A stretch of DNA of 52,803 nucleotides, taken from NCBI RefSeq assembly GCF_025602895.1, contig NW_026516412.1, forward strand, positions 1 to 52,803, given 5' to 3'. Position numbers and translations under genes: made by a program. Source of the stretch: Polychytrium aggregatum (Eukaryota; Chytridiomycota; Chytridiomycetes; Polychytriales). Shown one piece after another: positions 40,570 through 50,306 of the stretch (positions within the stretch are counted from its first letter, which is position 1; the number at the start of each line of letters is the position of its first letter). The notes beneath the pieces were generated by a model. The model saw nothing but the letters and a program-made list of their open reading frames with translations. It did not search any database and was not told the DNA's origin.

Positions 40570-43500
40570 CTACTGTTTATCACGACATACCCAGATGATC
40601 TGGTTACCAAACCAATCACCAGATTTGATTGTTGTGCCATCTGGCGAAATAGACAAGGAAAGTACAGGATTATGTTGTCCCTCGATGGTGTGCTTCATCT
40701 GGCCCGTGGTAGAGTCCCACACCTTGATGGTCCTGTCGCTTGATCCCGATGCAATCCATTTGCCATCTGGCGAGATAGCCACGGAGTACACCCAGTTGGT
40801 GTGCCCTGTCATTGTCATTTCACTCGGATCCCAGGTGGGTGCTGGACTGCAGGTGACCAGGAACGGGATCTTGTCCTCGAGTTGGGTGGCATATGTCTTG
40901 TAGATCGCCGTCTCCTTCGGTGTGAATGCAAACCCCGAATTGTACACCTGTGGTGCACTCTTGATGATCGGATCGGCAAACTCGCGGATGAATCGATACG
41001 TGTCCTTGACCAGTTCCTTCGTGGTGTCGTCGACAGTGGTGCTGGGTGCCTTGGTGATCACTCCTCGGAGCACAGCCAGTTGCCCGATGATCGGCTCGAC
41101 CACATGTGTGAGCGACCCACACTCGAGCCAGAAGAACACATGCGTCTTGACGAACCGAGTGAGCACCGCTGCCACATCGACCATCTCGGTCAACTGCCAC
41201 ACCGGACTCGACTCGGCCACTCCTTCCACACACCACACAGAGTGTGTGATCCAGTGGGCGACGCTGTATCGCTGCGACGGTGTGATCTTGGCTGCGACCC
41301 TGTCCTCGAGGTCTGGGATCTTGTCGTGAAACTCGTAGATCTCGCAGATGTTGACCACTGGCTCGTGCGAGAGGATCGCTCCGAGACATCCCTTGGCAAA
41401 CACCGTGTGGAACGAGGTCGATACATGCCACGGATGGCCAGCCGATGTGTCGCCGAGGAGATAGTCCGCCACCGACTTGTGGTTGAACTTGACCTCGGTA
41501 TTGGTGGACTGGCTGCCTCGGGGACCCAAGCTATTGGCGCCTGGATCGAGGACCAGACTGAGGCTCTTGAGACACTCGCGAACGACGCCGATCTCGAGTC
41601 CAAACACATCGGCGATGATCTGCGGGGTCAGGATCGACTGGGCCGTGGCGATGGCCGACCCCACCGTGACCAACTCGGCCGGGTGGCTCGATTGCGAGTG
41701 GATCTTGGCGAATGTCTTGTGATACAGCTGCCCGACATCGGCGGCGCTGTCGTTGATGTCCTTGATCGTGGCGAGTGTCACTGGGCCGTCCGTGGATGCT
41801 GCGTCGACGGTGTTGAGGATCAGGTTGATCCACACGAATGTCTTGGACTGGTCCAGCAGGATGGCGACTGCCTCGGTGCGGTCCGAGTCAGTGAGAGTGT
41901 CATACACTCGCAGTCGGTGATGGATGTACACCTCGAGGTCACGGACGTTCTCCTCGCTCGAGGGTTCGATCGTCTTGGTCGGGACTCCATCGAATGCTGC
42001 CTTGATGTCGTCCTCGGGTCGGGATGTCAGCAGCAGCTTGAGCCACGGACGGGTCTTGTTCAGTTCGACGAAGCGCCAGGCAAGCAGGCTGAGCAACTGG
42101 TCGCGCGGAGAGCACTCGTCGAGTGCATCCACCAGGATCATCACCGATCCCTTGGGTCTGTAGTCGCCGATGGCTTCGAGTGGATCGGCAATCACGGCCT
42201 TGAACAGGTCCGGGATGCTCATCTTGTCGAGACTGTCCTTGGTGTGGCCAGCCTCGAGCAGCTTGCGGCCAATCGGCGAGTGCCACTTGCACAGTCCATA
42301 TGCGATGGTGTTCAACACCACTCGTGGATCGCTCTTGCGGATGTCATTGTATTTGAGGAACAGCGCCGACACCAGTTGATTGCTGGCTGTGAGGATGTTG
42401 GCGATCTGGGCAGTAGCGACAGACTTGCCCACTCCAGCAACGGCATTGACCCACAGGACAGTGTCGGTGGTGTCCTGGTTGACCCAGTCGGTTGTTTGGT
42501 CGAACAGCCACTGGCGGGTGCCCTCGACATACAGATCCTCGAGTGCCCTTCTGTCGGAAGTGGAGTCGATCGGATCGAGGAGGGATCGCAGGAGCGAGTT
42601 TTGTTCGGCGGTGAGGACGACACTTCCACCTTGTGTGTACATATCGCCTTGCTTGTTTGCAATGGAAGATTTCATTATGAGTTCGCGAATATTGGGCACC
42701 AACCTATCGAACATTGATCGTGTGAGTTGGTGACAACAAGATCCCATGCGACAGCGAAATCCATACCTCCTGAGAGCGTTCCCATCGGCAGCATCGAGTG
42801 CCTGCAGCTTCAACAGCTCGGCAAAGGTTTCACGGATCGTCATTGGCTTGCCATCGAACAACGGACTCTTCTTATGGATCGGAGGGTAGTCGGGGAACTC
42901 TTTGACGGATGGGAAATACTTCATGTGGAGTGTTTCTCCATCAAACTCTCTGGTGGACCACATGAAGATGGGCTGGATGATGACAGATTGTCCATTCTTC
43001 TCACCGTCCTTCATTCTCTTCAGAGCATGCTGGATCTATAGACACAATATAGTGAGGTTCAAAGTCGATGGAATAGTGTGATGCAAGCCTGCGTACCTCG
43101 AGAAACTGGTTATCGTGCTTATGATGAGCATTGAGTGGCTCGAGTCCAGCCTCTGAGAGGATCAGGACAATCACATTCGATCGATAGAGGCCGTTGATAA
43201 AGCCTTGCGCCCAATCCATTCCATCACTGAGACAAACAGTGTCCAGATAGGGATGGATTGCTGTTTGACCACGCGGAGGGACGGCGAGGGTCCCATGCAA
43301 GGTGGTCGCATTGATTGTGTCACTTCGGACCCGATAGCTGTGGAATCACTTATTAGAATTATGAAATGGAGCAGAAACTGACGAATCACCACGTACCTGA
43401 TGAAGACATCGTGCCTCACATAATGTTTTTTGCACTTCCAATTCAGGGTCGGTTTTACCGGAGTGTACTCGCTTGGATCCAGGAGACGCTCGGACGGAAC

Positions 43501-44742
43501 AAAAGTGGGTTCTGTCAGCCTTGGTGACTCCTTTGGTATATCGAGCCTGGGTGAAACATGATTTTGTTGTGCAATCTTGAGCTTCATGGTGGCACCATCA
43601 TTCAGTCCGATCTTGGCAATCTGGTTATCATCGAGAGCAAGGAGCTGTGGAGTTCAAGAGTCAGCAACGCACTTGGTTAACATTATGAATGACAAAGCAC
43701 ACATACCACATCGACGGTGTCGTAATCGCGCTCCTCAAAACGGCCCTTGTACTTAGTTAGTACATTGTCCTCAAGAAATTTATGGAACGCATTAGAGCTA
43801 TTGCTTGGTGGACGCTCGCTCGTGGTGCTTGTTTTGATTGACTCTGTTTGAATGGTATCGTTGACACTGGCTTGATATTCGGGAGGTGGAGTTGGGAGAG
43901 TGGTATGCAGTGGCGTTTCATTTCCTGCCCTTTTGTCGTCTGATTTGAGTTCGGGAGTTGCTTCTCTACCTTCAGTCACACTCGCTTCCTGGACAATCGA
44001 AGTGGATGCTGGTGCCAGATTGGAACTGGAGGTGGAGGCAAAAGCTTGACGATGCCTTCCCTGCGCATTCTTGAGGGTTTTGACATGGCCAATCTTCAAG
44101 CTGATGTCCTTCATCTCTCCGTCATCTAGTGTAAGGAGCTGGCGCACTAATTAGCAATGCGAGTCAAAGTACCGAGGATCAAAGCCGAGGTCAAGCTTAC
44201 CAACTCGATGGTGTCCAATCCATTTGCGATGAAGAGATGCTTCATTTTATCGAGTCCACATTTCCTTATGAATTCATCAAAAGCTTTAGATCCTTCAGTC
44301 TCTTCGGTCTCTTCGTCTTCATTAGAGGTGTTTTCGATCTTGGATTGAATGTCGCTGGGTTCCTTGGTGTTAACTTTGGAGTTGTTTTCGATGTCGAATG
44401 AGTGAATATCAGGTCACATGACAAGCTGATACGAATCGAGCCAATATCACTCAAGCCAAGGTGAATCGAGTCGCACTGAACTCGTGGTTCGATCCGATAT
44501 CACCCCGGCGGCGGGAGTTCGATTCCGGACCACGTCGCCGAGAGAAAATGGCCAAGAACTCATCCTGATTCATCACAATCCATGGCCGCCGATTCGAATG
44601 AAACTATTTCACGGCTATTATTGATCAAAATCGACTCAGCAACCAACGATCTCCACTGACCTGGTACTTGCTTCTTCCGGTGCAGCCACCAGAGGGACAA
44701 TAGTCCGACGAGGGCGGATACGACGATGATCCACAGGAGCAT
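40570..44742 (-). CDS. Membrane-anchored SAM-SAM-TIR-NACHT-WD40 receptor-like protein
   Basis: Seven proposed exons: 44742-44661, 44373-44201, 44138-43707, 43644-43397, 43337-43097, 43035-42767, 42703-40570. All introns are GT..AG. Five are 59-63 bp; the first, 287 bp, is the least certain; the 63-bp one is in frame and could be retained. The sum is 3579 nt, exactly 1193 codons. Domains: N-terminal hydrophobic anchor (MLLWIIVVSALVGLLSLWWL); SAM 1 (about 52-113) and SAM 2 (about 201-260), with an intron at the same place in both; TIR (about 305-450; HDVFISYR, then GMDWAQGFINGL, candidate catalytic Glu392 in DNQFLE); NACHT (GVGKS 572-576, MILVDALDE 670-678); and two WD40 blades (1115-1192). TIRs with this Glu can be NAD hydrolases. 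A signalling or self-recognition role is inferred. The C terminus is abnormally short. Confidence 0.82.
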
Positions 44743-44796
44743 CGTGGGTGAGATCAGGACGAAGAGAAAAGGGAGGACCGGGGGTTGGGGTGGATG

Positions 44797-44804
44797 TTTT
44801 ATAT
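44797..44804 (-). promoter_or_regulatory. TATA box of the SAM-SAM-TIR-NACHT gene
   Basis: ATATAAAA on the minus strand, about 55 bp upstream of the proposed ATG at 44742. It supports that start, because transcription about 30 bp downstream would give a short 5' leader. Confidence 0.6.
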
Positions 44805-45056
44805 CGTCCTTTCTCCGGGTGAATTGGGGACCCGAGCCCCCCAAGCTCGGCCATAGCTGCGCGATGCGAAAGGGGAAGGACGGACGCCACCAACAACGCC
44901 AATATGTATAACACCTCGTCAAGTAATATACAACCGTAAGTGTCTGTGGATGCCGATAGGGTGTCAAGCCTCACGGCACGAGCCTGCTGCGCTGCCAGGC
45001 GGTTGTCACAGGCAAGACACAAATTGCGCATGAACCCGATTGATCGAATAACCGGC
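44805..45056. other. Intergenic region upstream of the receptor gene
   Basis: No gene was recognised. Frames reading across it have no domain signal. Confidence 0.5.
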
Positions 45057-45225
45057 TTGGACTCGGAGAGGGAGCGAGAGAAGGCGTTATCCTTTCAAGC
45101 TCAGCCTTGTCTCGAAGTGACCTGGGATGGACACTCAGAATATCAAGTCGAGGCACATCATCGAGTCCAAGTTTGAACCCTAGACTCGACTACACATCGC
45201 GTAGGTCGGGCTATTCATGTTCCAG
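45057..45225 (-). repeat. Old D-family LTR relic
   Basis: Diverged but collinear with the minus-strand D LTR: GGACTCGGAGAGGGAGCGAG, then TTGTCTCGAAGTGA, GGACACTCAGAATA and CGACTACACATCGCG, then GTCGGGCTATTCAT where D has GTCAGGCTATTTAT. It is an ancient insertion, much older than the nest. Confidence 0.7.
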
Positions 45226-45448
45226 TGTGTTGACGGGCGCCAATGCAGTGTCGCTTCGGCGTTGGATGCAAGGCTGGGAGAAATGAGGCGGGGACCGCGG
45301 AGTGCAGACCTGCCTCTCTTGGTTTGGCACCTCCGAGATTGCCCCCTGTTGTTGGATGAACATATCGTCTGATTATGAGGCGAAATCAACAGGAAATCTG
45401 TGGTTTCATTCAACTTGTTTCTCCGGGTATGCTTGTATCCGCTCGGCG
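45226..45448. other. Gap between the two relics
   Basis: No gene or repeat recognised. It may be further decayed transposon. Confidence 0.4.
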
Positions 45449-45572
45449 CCTTCTGTGGTGGTATCGATGGGAACTTGAAGTGGGGAGGTCGGAGATCGTA
45501 GCCACCAGGCTCATGCTCGAAAAGTTGCAGTGGCTCATCGATTGGAAAGGCTATTCAGTTACTGTTCCCTGA
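45449..45572 (+). pseudogene. pol: Chromodomain relic of an F-like element
   Basis: Near-identical stretches to F around 13930-14050: TGGTATCGATGGGAACTTG, GTGGGGAGGTCGGAGATC, then TGGCTCATCGATTGGAAAGG (F reads the same region as VIDGNLEWEVEEIL..LIDWKGYP). Small deletions break the frame. Nothing else of F is nearby. Confidence 0.72.
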
Positions 45573-45996
45573 GGAACCTGGTGAAGCTTTGGAGAGAACG
45601 GACGTTCCCTACGGACTGGGGGTGATCACGGCCTGGATGGCCTGGAGATGGGACTCAGAGAGGTCAGAGGAGGAAGACATGGACAACAGGACGGGAGCCA
45701 AATCGAGGTAAGTGGGGTTGCTGAAGGTCTTACCAAGTATCAAGACCCGATGGGGGCTGAACTGGGCACGGAGTGTCGATCTGGCATCGGTATGAGGCAA
45801 ATGGTGATGGAGGAGCAGAGATCTGCTGGGGAGTGGGGAGGGGCAAGTCCGCTGCTCCAGCAGCGGCGAGGGCAGAAACCCCCGGATATGAATATCGCGA
45901 GCAGGCGACGAGCCAAAATGCAATCCACCACGGAGCAAAACCCCTATCTCCAATCGTGGGGATCGAACCCAGGTAGCCTTTGTGTGAGCCACTGGA

Positions 45997-46245
45997 TCAG
46001 AAGAATGATGGATGATTCCAGGGTATGTGTCTGGGATGGATACAAGGGTTCGACCTGCCAGACTCCACGATGTCGGTGTCCAAACTGCTTTCTTGCCAAC
46101 ACTCTCCGGAGAAGTGGAAGCACCGCCGAACCAAGGGCAGAACTCTCCCGCCACATACCTCACACCCACGACGACAGCGATGATGATGCCCCCAGAAGAT
46201 GTTCGGGTTGGTCGAAATGTAGTCGGTAGAGTCAGAAAACGCCAT
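45997..46245 (-). pseudogene. Possible frameshifted fragment of a small membrane protein
   Basis: The ATG at 46245 gives MAFSDSTDYISTNPNIFW. A shift of one base then gives the hydrophobic run GIIIAVVVGV followed by a donor-like GTATGTGG. The combination looks like a single-pass membrane protein whose frame is broken. No family is recognised. The region to 45573 holds no clearer gene. Confidence 0.3.
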
Positions 46246-46305
46246 GCTGAGAATGTATTGACTTACAGTAAGTCAATAATAACGTTTGCAGCAACACCAC
46301 GACGC

Positions 46306-47490
46306 TCATTCCATCTGGCGCAAGGCGAGCTCTGCATCAGAATCGCCAAGTCCAGCTGCTCTGGCGTACAGTTCCTTGGCCACCACTGGGTTTCTGGTGA
46401 CACCCACAACATCGGAATATCGGCGAGCCAGGTGTCGCATCGCTGGGGAAAGCTCCTTTGGGATATCGCTGATGATGGCGTTGACCTGGTTGTCGTCAAA
46501 GCCATTGAGGTACTTGAAGCGGATCACCTCAAACGAGAACTCTGACCCAAGTGCGGCTGCTTGAGTGTGCAATTCGAACGACATGATAATGGAGCAACTG
46601 TACCACGGCCAGACTGGTAGCATGTTGCGAGTCCCGAGATGCCCTCAGCAAATGACTGATCAGCTGCCTTGGAGAAGAACTCGAATGCCTTGTCGTTGTC
46701 CTTCTCTACACCATCACCGTCAAAGTACGCACAGGTGAGGTTGTACTGTGCGCTCGAATGTCCTTGATCGACGGCTTTCTTGAACCATGATACTGCAATG
46801 TGGCTGTCTCTGACGATGCCGATACTGTCATAGTAGAGGGTGCCAATGCCATTCCGAGCACAGGCCAGACCACCATCGGCTGCGAGGACAAGCCGTTTGA
46901 GGCACCTGGTCGAGTCCTTGTCGACATAAATGCCATTGAGGTAGCCGCATTCCAACTCGAAGCAGCCAGTGAGGTTCTCCTTCGGCGCCTTTCGGAAGTT
47001 GAGAATGCTTCTTGGTGATTCTGGGGACTCCGATGCCATCTCGGTAGCATCGACCAAGACGAACCTGTGACTCGGCGTGTTTCTCGCGGCCAGGATGGAA
47101 TACACCTTGGCAGCCAAAACAGGATCTTGCTGGTCGAGGATGCTGTTGGTGAGATGGGGCCCGATCGGGATGATTGATCCATTGGGCTGCTTCTCCAGAC
47201 ACCCAGTCAGTAGCCTGGCGGCTTTCACATGGTCGATTGGGAGACCAATACCATTCTGGAAGCGAACTCCCAGTGTGTACTGCGAGGGTAGATGACCATG
47301 CTCGCAAGCCTTCATGACCACTTGGATGCGATGCCGTCGTTCTTCTCGACGCCATCTCCCTTTGCGTAGTGTACCAGTTTTGCCATGGAAGAGACGCATC
47401 CAGCATTCCCAGCATTGACCAAGGCCACGATGAAGCTCCTCTGTGGTTGTGGGCCGGGTGGTCTGGAATGCATGGATGTGGTATTCTCTT
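46306..47490 (-). pseudogene. Sel1-repeat protein, frameshifted
   Basis: Sel1-like repeats (about 36-residue helical hairpins used as protein-binding scaffolds) are clear in three different frames: NAGCVSSMAKLVHYAKGDGVEKND (47480-47340), then GHLPSQYTLGVRFQNGIGLP..SAQYNLTCAYFDGDGVEKDN..YQSGRGT (47320-46600), then LHTQAAALGSEFSF to the end (46580-46306). Frame changes fall near 47335 and near 46595. No splice sites explain them, so this is either a decayed gene or has residual base-calling indels. It is related in style to the intact gene at 50307. Confidence 0.6.
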
Positions 47491-47589
47491 GGGCATTGCC
47501 AAGTGCTCTTCTTGGCAATCTGGGAGAGTGATACGAGTGACGACTTGCATTTGGTATGATGGTGTGCGATTGAATGCGATGGAATGCGA

Positions 47590-48060
47590 TGTGGGCGGAG
47601 CAGTGGGCGTATATGGTGCTGGCCTCGTCCAAAGAGCGATGCTGGGCCAGGATGAACTCGGTGTTATACGAGTCTCTGCCCATGCGAGCACAGTCGGTGC
47701 ATTTCATCTGGCCGTCGGCTCCTCCGGACTTGCCGTTTGCCGCTGCTGCCGCTGTCGTGCCAGTGGCCCCCTGGTCTTGCACCAGCCAAGCGTCCGGACG
47801 AAGGCTCTGGTGTGTCAGGTCGTCCAGTTGGCAGGGTCTTGAATGGCACCCGAGTTGAACATGCCGACGATGGCCTCCAGGTTCGATAGCATCATGATGG
47901 CGCGGGACTTGTATGCGTCTCGGAACTGCGGGTTGATCCAGCTGCACACGCCCTTGTAAGTTGTGGTGGCATAGCGATAGATGCTCTCTTCCAAGACCTC
48001 GGCGTGGTCGGGCGTCTTTGCCTGGAGGGTCTGCAGGGCGATGCTACGCTGCGAGTCCAT
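47590..48060 (-). pseudogene. TFIIS-like protein (domain II and zinc ribbon), with one frame break
   Basis: The ATG at 48060 opens MDSQRSIALQTLQAKT. The stretch AYKSRAIMMLSNLEAIVGMF..NSGAI resembles the YKNR..SNL..NP..L..G.I signature of TFIIS domain II. After a one-base frame change near 47830 comes MKCTDCARM..TEFILAQHRSLDEASTIYAHCSAH. This matches the TFIIS zinc ribbon with its acidic DE hairpin (family form RSADE), though the last ligand would be His rather than Cys. TFIIS stimulates RNA cleavage by stalled RNA polymerase II. It is divergent from the gene at 48133, 72 bp away. Confidence 0.5.
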
Positions 48061-48132
48061 CGGGTGCTATTGCATATGCCGAGGATGAAACCCTTACTGC
48101 GTTTTTTCTGACACGCCCTTCGCAGCAGACCA

Positions 48133-48665
48133 ATGTCAAGTCAAATCTGGATCATCGTGGCCGTTATCGCTCTGTGCTGCGTCTCCTCATCGCTCCTGAC
48201 TGCAAGTGGAGGATTTGGGCTCTATCAGTACAACAAGACCCACTCGACAACACCATGGTCCTGCATCTACGTCCCGACCATCAAGATGTACACCGTTGCA
48301 CGATCAACCAGAACAACGCCGAGTGTGTACAACACGAGTAATGGCTGCTATTATTCCCAGTGAACCCGGGTGCCGCCACAGGTGATGGTAGTGTCAGTCC
48401 GATGGATGAGTGTGCTAACATGATCCAAAATGTACCCACCCCGACCACCCTGGCCTCCCAACAGACGCTGAATCTCGACATATACACCTGTGGACCCAAC
48501 TCGACCAACTACAAGCTCTGGAACCGCACAGGATACGAAGCAGCGAGCGACCCGTGTGATGTCATTTTGAACAGTGACAATCGCTCGATCACCAATTTAC
48601 TCTTTGCGCCAAGCACGATCACCATCAACTCGGCATACCCACTACATGCTGCGTCTACTTCTTGA
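48133..48665 (+). pseudogene. Small membrane protein with extracellular Cys-containing domain, one frame break
   Basis: The ATG at 48133 (ACCAATG) starts MSSQIWIIVAVIALCCVSSS, a transmembrane segment or signal anchor, followed by FGLYQYNK..WSCIYVPTIK to NGCYYSQ and a stop at 48363. A plausible continuation in another frame starts at 48360: DECANMIQN..YTCGPNSTNYKLWNRTGY..SDPCDVILNSDN, with stop at 48665. The composition is secreted-like (Asn, Thr, Cys). The family is not recognised. It overlaps the end of the next gene by 11 bp. Confidence 0.45.
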
Positions 48666-49060
48666 GTTTGCTCACGATGGATGCTGGCGATGGCATACCG
48701 CCCGGTCCGCTGCTGCCGCTCCCGGAATCGATGCTCTGGTAAGCATAATACCCGATGGCCGCAATCGACGAGATGCCGCAGCAACAACAGAGACATGCAG
48801 CAACCAGGGCAATGATCGCTGTCGAGTCGAGACCGGAAGTCGTCTGGTCAGACGAGAACTGGCTCGATGTCTTGGTTGTGTTGCCCTGGGCAATTTGAGT
48901 GATGTCTTTGTTGTCGAGCATGCACTGCTGGTATGATTTGTTGGAGTTGGACTGAATGTGCCGATTGCTGTGGCACAGGGTGCGAGCTGGTTCTCATTGA
49001 GGCTGAGGCTGAGACCGCTATCGGCCTGCTCGAGCGGTTGGGGACAATTGTGGATTCTAT
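48655..49060 (-). pseudogene. Convergent related small membrane protein, frame break near its middle
   Basis: The 3' part (48921-48655) reads MLDNKDITQIAQGNTT, then a transmembrane segment (STAIIALVAACLCCCCGIS) and a Gly/Ser/Pro tail. Upstream, in another frame, NCPQPLEQADSG..LAPCATAIGTF looks coding. The stretch CMLDNKDITQIAQGN resembles CDVILNSDNRSITNL of the facing gene, and both have a Cys-rich membrane helix followed by Gly/Tyr, so the two may be an inverted pair of one family. Confidence 0.4.
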
Positions 49061-50306
49061 GGATCGGCTAACATGTATATCCAATGACAACGATCACAGC
49101 CAAGTATCCAAGTCGGTTCACTGGAACGGGCATACTTGTGATGGAGGGTGTGTGGCTACCATCGAACGACAACAAAACGCAGTCAGTGGATCAATACACA
49201 TGTACATCATGACGCCTAGCGATGGACTGTCACTTGAGATCTGGGCGATATCGCCTCGTTCCTCGACATCCGATCGTGCTTGACACTGACGCCCTTGCCA
49301 TCGATTCCTCGCATTTCATCAACCCGCATGGGTGGATATGATCTCCCAGTGCTGCATCAACACACGCGGACGCTCTCTGATCCAAGTGGTCATGCGACCG
49401 ATCTCATTGATATGGCGTATGATAAAGCCGTATAGTGCATTGCTTTGTCGTCTCCTCATGGATCACCATCCTGTCTACCACTGCCTGGTTCATCCTTACT
49501 GATTCAACCACATGCTCCAACTTACTGCTGTCACTGGCCTCTCTGCATCGGCGCTGACCACGAATACCAGAAATAACGAAACCCCACGCGATCATCTGAT
49601 GCGATCCCTTATGAGGACCAGAGTCGCAGCATTCCAAGAGACCGAGATTACATTCACGAGCAACTTCGGTCCAAGACTGCATTTCATGCCGAGTCACTCA
49701 TCTCACTCTCATCGACCATCGACCCAGTTCTATCCCAACCTGGGACAAGGACGACCCTCCGTCGCATCTTGTCCAGTACCCCTCCTCCTCCCAGGAGTCC
49801 ATGCATTGCGCGCCCCTCCATACTTGAACCACAACACCCTGGTGGAAGCCTCGCGCAAGTGATCTTGGCCATGACCTCTGCAATCTGGATTACATCTTGT
49901 CCGACCATCAAGCTGGTGTTGGTTCTGGTGTGCTACGAGATGCAAGGGAATGAGAAAATGAGGGAACTAGGATGGACATGGTTGTGAGCACTGTGTGTGT
50001 GTTGTGGGGTTCGATTCCATGTTCGATTCATGTTCGATGAATGTGGCGGTGCCTGTGGCAGTGCAAAAACATCGATTCCAGCCATCAAACCATCGGATCG
50101 AGCCAGGTTGTGTGTGTGTTCAATGGCCAGTGTATGGCCTGCCATTGTTTGGCTTGCTTTGCCACAAATTCCCTCGCTGTCCCCTGTCCATCTCCATCAT
50201 CCACTTTCCTCCATCCCACATTCAACATGGCCAGATCGAGTCTGCTCCAACCACGGAGTCATCTCCCACTCACCAAGCTCAAGCTGAAACCAGAGCAACC
50301 TCGTCG
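49061..50306. other. Region without a supported gene
   Basis: Several frames of 60-116 codons exist on both strands, but none shows a domain, a membrane segment or a convincing start. The last 300 bp should hold the promoter of the Sel1 gene; no clear TATA box was seen. Confidence 0.45.

Noticed and set aside
40801..42717. 638-codon plus-strand frame opposite the receptor gene
   Set aside because: It is the shadow of the NACHT coding exon. The sense strand carries GVGKS, LVDALDE and WD40 motifs; the antisense has none and no credible start.
45950..46010. A tRNA or SINE on the minus strand (GGTTCGATCC)
   Set aside because: The B-box-like motif is present, but the A-box candidate TGGCTCACAC is too close and no cloverleaf is apparent.
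49404..49862. Frames of about 100 codons on both strands
   Set aside because: No start context, domain, membrane segment or splice logic could be seen; treated as chance.
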